From positions 1-5,284 of the forward strand of contig CAJWMX010000241.1 of the NCBI GenBank assembly GCA_913043805.1: a DNA stretch of 5,284 nucleotides, written 5' to 3'. The notes beneath the pieces were generated by a model. It saw only the letters and a list, made by a program, of their open reading frames with translations. It was not told the origin of the DNA and did no database searches. This stretch comes from an uncultured Acidobacteriota bacterium (GTDB lineage Bacteria; Acidobacteriota; Vicinamibacteria; Vicinamibacterales; UBA8438). Positions 1 through 5,197 of this stretch are shown here, piece after piece; positions within the stretch are counted from its first letter, which is position 1, and every line of letters starts with the position of its first letter. The translations under genes were made by a program, and so were the position numbers.

Positions 1-2
1 AG

Positions 3-566
3 GAGCGGATCTACCGGCTCCGGTGCGTCGAGGCGTGGTCGATGGTGGTGCCCTGGGTGGGCTTCCCCCTCGGAGATCTGATCAAGCGGTTCGAGCCGAC
101 CTCCAAGGCCAAGTACGTGCGGTTCGAGACGCTCTATCGACCCGACGAGATGCGCGGACAGCGTGGCCCGTCCCTCGAGTGGCCCTACGTCGAGGGGCTC
201 CGGATGGACGAAGCGATGCATCCGCTCGCCATTCTGGCGGTCGGTGTCTATGGCAAGACGCTGCTGAATCAGCAAGGCGCGCCGCTGCGGCTGGTCGTGC
301 CCTGGAAGTACGGATTCAAGAGCATCAAGTCGATCGTGAAGATCCAGTTCGTGGAGGAGCAGCCGCGGAATTCCTGGAATGTGGCCATCCCGAACGAGTA
401 CGGCTTCTATTCGAACGTCAATCCCGAGGTGGACCATCCCCGGTGGAGCCAGGCGAGCGAACGACGCATCGGCAGCTTCTTCCGGATGCGTACCCAGATG
501 TTCAACGGGTACGCCGACCAGGTGGCCAGCCTCTACGACGGGATGGACCTCGCCGAGAACTACTGA
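3..566 (+). CDS. msrP: MsrP, periplasmic protein-methionine-sulfoxide reductase catalytic subunit (3' part)
   Basis: MsrP (formerly YedY) is the molybdopterin enzyme that reduces methionine sulfoxide in oxidised periplasmic proteins. The reading frame is open from base 3 and gives 187 residues, about the C-terminal half of the family. It enters just before the signature RCVEAWSMVVPW, whose Cys (codon 24-26) is the molybdenum ligand in the family. The following segments, GFPL, the KYVRFETLYRPDEM stretch, the VVPWKYGFKSIKSI stretch and NEYGFYSNVNP, are all typical MsrP, so the domain looks intact. The signal peptide (normally Tat) and the N-terminal cofactor-binding part lie outside the window. 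The stop (564-566) is 5 bases before msrQ, the usual msrPQ arrangement, which suggests translational coupling. No damage is seen. The identification is firm; only the truncation by the window edge limits it. Confidence 0.95.
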   Translation, partial: ERIYRLRCVEAWSMVVPWVGFPLGDLIKRFEPTSKAKYVRFETLYRPDEMRGQRGPSLEWPYVEGLRMDEAMHPLAILAVGVYGKTLLNQQGAPLRLVVPWKYGFKSIKSIVKIQFVEEQPRNSWNVAIPNEYGFYSNVNPEVDHPRWSQASERRIGSFFRMRTQMFNGYADQVASLYDGMDLAENY

Positions 567-571
567 CGCCG

Positions 572-1201
572 ATGGCGGTTAGCCGCGCCAAGCCGTGGGT
601 GTTCGCCGCGTCGCTGGTTCCGCTGGGGCTGCTCGTCTGGGCCGCCGCGACCGGCGGGCTCACTGCGAACCCGATCGAGGACATCACGCATCGGACCGGC
701 GACTGGGCGCTCCGGTTCCTCCTGCTGGCGCTGGCCGTCACTCCGATCCGGAAGGTGACCGGATGGGGGTGGGTGGCCGGCTACCGGCGTATGCTGGGCC
801 TGTTCGCCTTCTTCTACGCCTCCTTGCACTTCAGCACCTATCTCGTGCTGGACTTCTTCTTTGATTTCACGCTCATCTTCGATGACATCGTCGAGCGCCG
901 GTATGTCACAGCCGGGTTTGCCGGCTTCTTGATGCTGGTGCCGCTCGCGCTCACCTCGACCCAGGGGATGATTCGCCGGCTCGGAGGCGCCCGGTGGCGC
1001 CAGCTGCATCGTTTGGCGTATGTCGCCGCCATAGCCGGCGTCGTGCACTATCTCTGGCTGGTCAAGATCGACATCCGACCTCCCCTGGTCTACGCGGCCA
1101 TCCTGGCTGTCTTGCTCGGCAGTCGGGTCTGGTTCCACTACGCAAAGCGGCCCGCTCGGGCGGTTGTGGCGACGCCGCGGGTCGGCGCCGATCTCGGCTG
1201 A
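572..1201 (+). CDS. msrQ: MsrQ, heme-binding membrane subunit of the MsrPQ reductase
   Basis: MsrQ (formerly YedZ) is the inner-membrane b-type cytochrome that delivers quinol- or flavin-derived electrons to periplasmic MsrP. The product has 209 residues, the normal size, with about five to six hydrophobic segments (roughly residues 9-27, 46-59, 74-95, 112-128, 148-164, 171-187). The family motifs are present: NPIEDITHRTGDWALRFL near residues 33-51, TPIRK at 57-61, and RRMLGLFAFFYASLHFSTY at 72-90. His86, His146 and His159 are the likely heme ligands; their spacing of 60 and 13 is what I recall for the E. coli protein. The ATG at 572 was chosen because it follows the msrP stop by 5 bases and starts the conserved part; the frame is open further upstream only as a shadow of msrP. 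The ribosome site is weak (CGAGAA inside the msrP end), consistent with coupled translation. Confidence 0.95.
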   Translation: MAVSRAKPWVFAASLVPLGLLVWAAATGGLTANPIEDITHRTGDWALRFLLLALAVTPIRKVTGWGWVAGYRRMLGLFAFFYASLHFSTYLVLDFFFDFTLIFDDIVERRYVTAGFAGFLMLVPLALTSTQGMIRRLGGARWRQLHRLAYVAAIAGVVHYLWLVKIDIRPPLVYAAILAVLLGSRVWFHYAKRPARAVVATPRVGADLG

Positions 1202-1241
1202 ACCGTCCGTCGCGGCACATGCGTCCAAGAAACGTCAACCT

Positions 1242-3788
1242 ATGGCGACACCAATAGAAGAACAGACGATTCTGTGTGCCCCTGCGTATTCGGTGCACCC
1301 GGTCGACGGGGGCGCGGTGGCGCTCGATCCGGCCCGTCCGCACTGGATCGGGACCGACGAGCGCGGGCTTCGCCTGCTCGGGCGATTCGACGGGCGTACC
1401 CCGTTAGCACAGGTCGTGCGGGAATACGCGACTGACTCCGGGCTCGACGTTACCCGCGCCTGGCTGCATGTCGAGACGTTCGCGCACGACGGTCTCCGGC
1501 ACGGGTTCCTGTCGACCGACGGCGCGGCGCCGGCCCCCTACCTCGGACGGTCGGCCTATCTCGACACCGAGCAGCTGTCCGAGCTGTGGATCCAGGTCAA
1601 CGATTTCTGCAACCTCAGCTGCGCGCACTGCCTGGTTTCGTCCGGTCCCGAGCGGCAGCAGGGGCTGCCCACCGAGCGGATCACCGATGCCATAGACCAG
1701 GCCGTCGCGCTCGGGACGACGCGACTGTTCTTCACCGGTGGTGAGCCGCTCACGCGGCCCGATATTCTCGAGCTGGTTGAACGGGTCGTCCGGCTGCACC
1801 AGCGAGAGCTGGTGGTCCTCACCAACGGAACCGTGTTCAAGGGGGATCGGCTCGACCGTCTGGTGGAACTCGGCCGCGAGGCGGAGGAGGTGGCGGCCCG
1901 AGCCACCGATCCGTCCGCTTCCGCGCCCAGTCTGCGGGTCCAGATCAGCCTCGACGGCCCCACGCCGGAGACGAACGACCCGATCCGCGGGGAGGGCACA
2001 TTCCAGCGCATTCTCGACGGGATCGACACGGCGGTCACCGCCGGTCTGCGGCCGACCCTGACTGCGACCATTCTGCGGCACAACCTCGACGTGCTGGACG
2101 AACTGGTGCGTCTGGCGCATGCCCACGGGGTCCGCAACGTGCACCTGCTCTGGCCCCATCGGCGTGGCCGCGTGCTCGAAGGAACGTTTGCCGATCTGCC
2201 GACGGCCGAGGAGATCCTGGCAGCCGTCAGGAAGGCGCGTGCGGTCGCGAACGAGTTTGGCGTCTCGATCGACAACATCGAGGAGTTCCGGCTGCGGCTC
2301 GACGGCAGCCCGGGGGTCAAGAACGACCTGGCCGGAGCCGGGTGGAACAGCCTCTGCCTCTACACCGATGGGCGGCTGTATCCCTCGGCGTCGATGGCCG
2401 GCGTGGAAGAGCTGGCCTGTGGCGACCTGGCGGACGCCTCCATGGCCGACATCTGGCGGGAGAGTCAGGTGTGTCGCGATCTGCGCGACGCTACGGTAGA
2501 ACGCAAGCCCCAGTGCCGCTCGTGCACGCTTCGCTTCCTGTGTGGCGGCGGCGACGTCGAGCACGGCTACTGGGCGGCCGCCGCCGGCGGCGCGACCCGG
2601 CGGTCGGCGTTCGTGGCCCACGACCCGTATTGCGAGATCTACAAGGGGCTGGCCGACGACACGTTGCGCGACCTCACCCGCGAGGGTCGGTCGGCGCTGC
2701 AGCCGCACTCCGGCTACGACCGGCCCGTGGTGCTCCGCAGCATGGGTGAGCACACCCTGAACGACGAGGACACCATCGTCCGCACTACGCATTCGGCCTG
2801 CGTGCTGTCCGAAGAGGTGCTCGACAAGTCGCGTCACACCGTGCGTGAGTTCTATGGCGACGCGGCGGAGAAGCCGCAGGAGGAGCTGTGCTGCCCGGTC
2901 CAGCCATCGGCCGAGGACCTGGCCCACATCCCATCCGAGGTGGTCGAGCGGTTCTATGGTTGTGGCAGCCCGGTCACCGCCGCCGCCCTCGCCCCCGGCG
3001 AGTCGATGGTCGATCTGGGCTCGGGAGCCGGGATTGACTGCTTCATCGCGGCCAAGAAGGTGGGCGCCGAAGGACGGATCTACGGCGTCGACATGACCGA
3101 CCAGATGCTGTCGGTGGCTCGGGAGTGCCAGCCGCAGGTCGCCGAGGCGCTCGGCTACGACGCGGTCGAGTTCCGTCAGGGCTTCCTCGAAGAGATCCCG
3201 GTCGACGACGCCACGGTCGACGTCGTGACCTCGAACTGCGTCATCAATCTGTCCCCGGACAAGCCGCGCGTGTTCCGCGAGATCTGGCGGGTGCTCAAGG
3301 ACCATGGCCGGCTCGTCGTCGCCGACATCGTGTCAGAGAGCGAGGTGCCGCCCAAGATGCGCGCCGACGGGCAGCTGTGGGGCGAGTGCATCTCTGGTGC
3401 CCTGACCGAGGAGGCGTTCCTCGCCGGGGTGGAGAAGGCCGGCTTCTACGGCGTGTCGGTGCTCAAGAAGACCTTCTGGCGCGAGGTCGAGGGGTGCAAG
3501 TTCTACTCGGTCACCGTGCGTGGCTACAAGTTCGAGAAGAAGGCCGGCTGTCAGTTCATCGGGCAGTACGCCATCTACCTCGGCCCCCAGAAAGCGGTCA
3601 TCGACGAGGAAGGCCACCTCTTCCCGAGAGGTGAGGCGGTCGAGGTGTGCACCGACACCGCGGCGAAGCTCTCGCATGCGCCCTACGCCGGGTCGTTCTC
3701 GATCGTGGATGGCCCGAATGGCTTGAAGGACGTGACCGCCGACCCCGACGGCGACGCCTGCTGCGACCCGGAATCCGGCTGCTGCTAG
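1242..3788 (+). CDS. Fusion protein: PqqD-like domain - radical SAM/SPASM - ArsM-like arsenite methyltransferase
   Basis: This 848-residue protein joins parts normally encoded separately. Residues about 10-92 resemble PqqD, the RiPP recognition element (ends in ERGLRLLGRFDGRTPL and a helical stretch). Residues about 113-345 are a radical SAM core: CNLSCAHC gives Cys123, Cys127 and Cys130 for the 4Fe-4S cluster, with GGEP at 166-169 and SLDGP at 236-240. Residues about 362-470 are SPASM-like, with Cys425, 428, 434 and 464. Residues about 505-770 are an ArsM-type methyltransferase: VREFYG at 534-539, Cys550-Cys551, SAM loop DLGSGAGID at 591-599, Cys666 in SNCVINL and Cys716 in ECISGA. Residues 770-830 match the C-terminal extension of one ArsM-like subfamily, and the tail has two more Cys pairs. 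I chose ATG 1242; a TTG at 1164 would overlap msrQ and adds an unlike Arg-rich leader. Family knowledge supports As(III) binding; the true substrate and product are unknown. Confidence 0.88.
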   Translation: MATPIEEQTILCAPAYSVHPVDGGAVALDPARPHWIGTDERGLRLLGRFDGRTPLAQVVREYATDSGLDVTRAWLHVETFAHDGLRHGFLSTDGAAPAPYLGRSAYLDTEQLSELWIQVNDFCNLSCAHCLVSSGPERQQGLPTERITDAIDQAVALGTTRLFFTGGEPLTRPDILELVERVVRLHQRELVVLTNGTVFKGDRLDRLVELGREAEEVAARATDPSASAPSLRVQISLDGPTPETNDPIRGEGTFQRILDGIDTAVTAGLRPTLTATILRHNLDVLDELVRLAHAHGVRNVHLLWPHRRGRVLEGTFADLPTAEEILAAVRKARAVANEFGVSIDNIEEFRLRLDGSPGVKNDLAGAGWNSLCLYTDGRLYPSASMAGVEELACGDLADASMADIWRESQVCRDLRDATVERKPQCRSCTLRFLCGGGDVEHGYWAAAAGGATRRSAFVAHDPYCEIYKGLADDTLRDLTREGRSALQPHSGYDRPVVLRSMGEHTLNDEDTIVRTTHSACVLSEEVLDKSRHTVREFYGDAAEKPQEELCCPVQPSAEDLAHIPSEVVERFYGCGSPVTAAALAPGESMVDLGSGAGIDCFIAAKKVGAEGRIYGVDMTDQMLSVARECQPQVAEALGYDAVEFRQGFLEEIPVDDATVDVVTSNCVINLSPDKPRVFREIWRVLKDHGRLVVADIVSESEVPPKMRADGQLWGECISGALTEEAFLAGVEKAGFYGVSVLKKTFWREVEGCKFYSVTVRGYKFEKKAGCQFIGQYAIYLGPQKAVIDEEGHLFPRGEAVEVCTDTAAKLSHAPYAGSFSIVDGPNGLKDVTADPDGDACCDPESGCC
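3785..3788. other. Overlapping convergent stop codons in one CTAG
   Basis: The palindrome CTAG supplies TAG to the fusion gene on the + strand (3786-3788) and TAG to the Uma2 gene on the - strand (3787-3785). The two coding regions therefore overlap tail to tail by 4 bases, and no intergenic terminator can exist between them; transcripts from either side must end inside the opposing gene. This is read directly from the sequence. Confidence 0.95.
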
Positions 3789-4333
3789 GGAAAGACCTGC
3801 GCGACGGGACACTCGAAGCCGGCCCGCGCGGGTGATCGCAGGGTGTCTGTTTCCCGGGCCACCTGTCTGAGCTCGTATCTGTCGCCTTCCAGCTCGTACA
3901 CCTCGATCGTCTTCGCGGCCGGGTCGACAATCCAGTATTCCCTCACGCCGAATCGGCGGAACAGCTGCATCTTCTTGCCGCGGTCCGTGGACGCGGTGCT
4001 CGGGGAGGGCACCTCGACCGCCAGGTCGGGGGGCACCCGGATCGGCTTATCCGGCGAGATCAGCGACAGCCGGTCCTGCTGAAAGAAGACGAGATCCAGC
4101 TGCAGCACGTCGTATTCGGGAAAAACGATGTCGATCGGGGAGACGAGCACCTCGCCGCCGGTCCGCGACGCGTAAGCGTCGAGCAGCTTGAGCAGCTCTC
4201 GGGTCGCGCGCTGGTGCATGACGAGCGGGGAGGGGACCACGAACATCTCTCCGTCGTAGAGCTCGTACCGGCGCCCATCCTCGGGCGCCCGCTCCAGATC
4301 GGAGTAGCTGATTCGGGGCTGCACCGTCGCCAT
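3785..4333 (-). CDS. Uma2 family endonuclease-like protein
   Basis: The 182-residue product belongs to the Uma2 family (DUF820, PD-(D/E)XK nuclease fold), abundant in multiple copies in cyanobacteria, Chloroflexota and Acidobacteriota; its cellular role is not established. Visible family marks are RRYELYDGE at 21-29 with Glu24, Asp80 in VLQLDLVFF, PPDLAVEVPSPST at 101-113 with Glu107, Lys121 in DRGKKMQLF, and REYWIVDP at 131-138. The residue before Asp80 is Leu where the family usually has Pro; the acidic residue itself is kept. The length is normal for the family. The start at 4333 gives the family-like MATVQPRISYSDLE; an in-frame ATG at 4342 would add only MRP. There is no clear Shine-Dalgarno, and a TAACAT hexamer ends 7 bases before the ATG, so leaderless translation is possible. 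Its stop overlaps that of the convergent fusion gene. Confidence 0.9.
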   Translation of the reverse strand: MATVQPRISYSDLERAPEDGRRYELYDGEMFVVPSPLVMHQRATRELLKLLDAYASRTGGEVLVSPIDIVFPEYDVLQLDLVFFQQDRLSLISPDKPIRVPPDLAVEVPSPSTASTDRGKKMQLFRRFGVREYWIVDPAAKTIEVYELEGDRYELRQVARETDTLRSPARAGFECPVAQVFP

Positions 4334-4491
4334 GGGCCGCATGTTACCAGTCCGAGGATGCGAACGGCATGCCAGCCTGAGTGGCCCCTGACGGTATGGC
4401 CAGGTGCATGTCCGGCTCGCAGATCCTGCAAGCCTGGCGCACCTGCTCGGTCGCGGATTCTTCGCGATCGCGGTAACATGCCGCCATCCAG
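4334..4491. promoter_or_regulatory. Divergent intergenic region between Uma2 and the kinase relic
   Basis: These 158 bases hold no convincing gene on either strand. The two ends carry the same motif facing outward: GGTAACATGCGGCC read on the - strand (4348-4335) and GGTAACATGCCGCC on the + strand (4472-4485), 13 of 14 bases alike. TAACAT within each matches a bacterial -10 box at four of six positions and sits 7 bases before the Uma2 ATG and 12 before the kinase ATG. I see no good -35 at the expected distance. A 10-base palindrome CGCGATCGCG lies at 4463-4472, and TCGCG/CGCGA forms an inverted pair at 4451-4467. Promoter function is inference. Confidence 0.35.
4335..4485. repeat. Inverted copies of a 14-base motif, GGTAACATGCSGCC
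   Basis: The left copy (4335-4348, read on the - strand) and the right copy (4472-4485, + strand) differ at one base and point away from each other toward the Uma2 start and the kinase-relic start. They may be matching promoter or start-region elements, or operator half-sites; the sequence does not decide. Confidence 0.5.
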
Positions 4492-4657
4492 ATGATCGGC
4501 CAGACGGTCTCGCACTACCGCATTCGGTGCGCTCGAGACCGGCCTGTCGCGGCGGGACGGTCTGATGCTCGGCATCAGGCTGACCCCGTTCCCGCCGGCG
4601 GTGACCGAGGACCCTTGCTTCGCCGATCTGGTCCGCCGCATCGGCCTCCCGGAATAG
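4492..4657 (+). pseudogene. Relic of a serine/threonine protein kinase (N- and C-terminal ends only)
   Basis: The ATG at 4492 begins MIGQTVSHYRI, the standard opening of Acidobacteriota serine/threonine kinases, which normally continue into the glycine-rich ATP loop. Here the frame departs at once, after about base 4524, into an unrelated Arg-rich reading. One frame over, from about 4526, the sequence reads GALETGLSRRDGLM and ends in a DPCFADLVRRIGLPE segment with TAG at 4655-4657. That is the usual last stretch of the TPR-bearing kinases of this group, which end in DPRF-DLLRR-GLP. So roughly 11 codons of the start and 43 codons of the end remain, out of phase, and the kinase domain, membrane segment and repeats are missing. 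I infer a large internal deletion of a full-length gene. The family match is from memory of these protein ends and not from a search. The relic ends 2 bases before the convergent coiled-coil gene's stop. Confidence 0.7.
4562..4578. repeat. Perfect 7-bp hairpin inside the kinase relic
   Basis: CTGATGC at 4562-4568 and GCATCAG at 4572-4578 are exact inverted copies with a 3-base loop. No T-run follows on either strand, so it is not a classical intrinsic terminator. It lies in the frame of the surviving kinase tail and may be chance. Confidence 0.35.
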
Positions 4658-4659
4658 CG

Positions 4660-5031
4660 TCAGCGTTTCGGCTGATCCGCTTCCAGCCGGGTAATCCGAC
4701 GGCCGTGGCTGGCGAGCTCGCTCTTGAGCTCGGCGTAATTCCGGTCGACTTTCCCGGAGAGGTCGGCCAGTCCCTCGGCCACGAGACGAATGTCGTCGCG
4801 CACCGCCTCGAAGCCGATGGTCATATGCCTCCGGGTCCGTTCTTCGGACTCTCGAAGCGCGTCCTTCGTCGCAAGAGGCTCGATGGCGGCCCGAAGTGTG
4901 GCCTTCGTGGCCAGTGGCTCGATGGCCGCATCCAGGTTGTCCTTGGTCGCCAGGGTTGGCAGAATCTGCTCGATTCGATCGACCCGTGTTTCGAGCTTGC
5001 TGCGATCTTCTTGGTCTCTGGGCTGAGTCAT
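4660..5031 (-). CDS. Small coiled-coil protein of unknown function
   Basis: The 123-residue product is rich in charged residues, has no Cys, no signal peptide and no membrane segment, and looks like a soluble helical rod. Residues 13-24 (LETRVDRIEQIL) begin a heptad-like pattern. Residues 24-62 are three copies of a 13-residue unit around LATK (at 27-30, 40-43 and 53-56). Residues about 62-119 return to a long amphipathic helix with EAVRDDIRLVAEGLADL and ELKSELASHGRRITRLEAD. Small proteins of this make-up, with the RRH-x-x-x-GFEAVRDDIRLVAEG type of segment, are common hypothetical genes in Acidobacteriota. The ATG at 5031 was chosen because an in-frame TAG lies 8 codons upstream (5055-5053); the ribosome site before it is weak (GAGA). 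It could be a structural or scaffolding protein, but no function can be assigned. Confidence 0.75.
   Translation of the reverse strand: MTQPRDQEDRSKLETRVDRIEQILPTLATKDNLDAAIEPLATKATLRAAIEPLATKDALRESEERTRRHMTIGFEAVRDDIRLVAEGLADLSGKVDRNYAELKSELASHGRRITRLEADQPKR
4846..4962 (-). repeat. Three tandem 39-base units encoding a 13-residue coiled-coil repeat
   Basis: Within the coiled-coil gene, the protein units LPTLATKDNLDAA, IEPLATKATLRAA and IEPLATKDALRES follow one another without a gap. The second and third are closest. The shared LATK core and the constant 39-base period suggest growth by tandem duplication. The DNA copies have diverged, so the repeat is old or under codon drift. Confidence 0.7.
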
Positions 5032-5065
5032 CGAAATTTCTCGGTGCGTTTCCTACCACGGTCGA

Positions 5066-5089
5066 TGGGCTATCACCCTCGGTAGCCCA
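5066..5089. repeat. 7-bp inverted repeat upstream of the coiled-coil gene
   Basis: TGGGCTA (5066-5072) and TAGCCCA (5083-5089) can pair around a 10-base loop, about 35 bases before the coiled-coil start on the - strand. It could be an operator or a leader hairpin; there is no T-run that would make it a terminator in the - direction. Confidence 0.35.
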
Positions 5090-5158
5090 ATCATCGTACC
5101 GACGATCAGCAGCAACTCCGATGCCATCCTCGAACCGTTGAAGATGGCGAAAGCCCAC

Positions 5159-5197
5159 CAATGATCTCCTGTCTCCTGACTACTTGGAGCCTCCTTA
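5159..5197 (-). promoter_or_regulatory. Orphan Shine-Dalgarno-like sequences
   Basis: On the - strand a perfect TAAGGAGG (5197-5190) is followed by a tandem CAGGAGA CAGGAGA (5178-5165). The second AGGAG lies 4 bases before a TTG (5161) and 7 before a GTG (5158). The frame from these codons runs into Arg-, Gly- and Ser-rich text antiparallel to nothing recognisable and then through the coiled-coil gene in the wrong frame. No ATG lies at a suitable distance from TAAGGAGG. The sequences are clear; what they serve is not. Confidence 0.35.

Noticed and set aside
23..571. Upstream extension of the msrQ frame across msrP
   Set aside because: The extension is Arg-rich shadow of msrP in another frame; msrQ homology begins at the ATG at 572.
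1164..1241. TTG at 1164 as start of the fusion protein
   Set aside because: It would overlap the msrQ end by 38 bases and add an Arg-rich leader unlike a PqqD-type start; ATG 1242 leaves the first domain complete.
1404..3305. 633-codon open frame on the - strand opposite the fusion gene
   Set aside because: It lies wholly antisense to a gene with clear domain motifs, is rich in Arg, Gly, Leu and His, and shows no family motif; long antisense frames are expected in GC-rich coding DNA.
3823..3832. CCCGCGCGGG palindrome near the convergent stops as a terminator
   Set aside because: It lies inside the Uma2 coding region, has no loop and no T-run on either strand.
4492..5085. 197-codon + strand frame beginning with the kinase start
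   Set aside because: Only the first 11 codons look like protein family sequence; the rest is out of phase with the kinase tail and antisense to the coiled-coil gene.
4334..5161. Extension of the Uma2 frame to a TTG at 5161 (458 codons in all)
   Set aside because: Apart from the Uma2 part it is low-complexity Arg/Gly/Ser text, and it runs through the coiled-coil gene in the wrong frame, although a good Shine-Dalgarno happens to precede the TTG.
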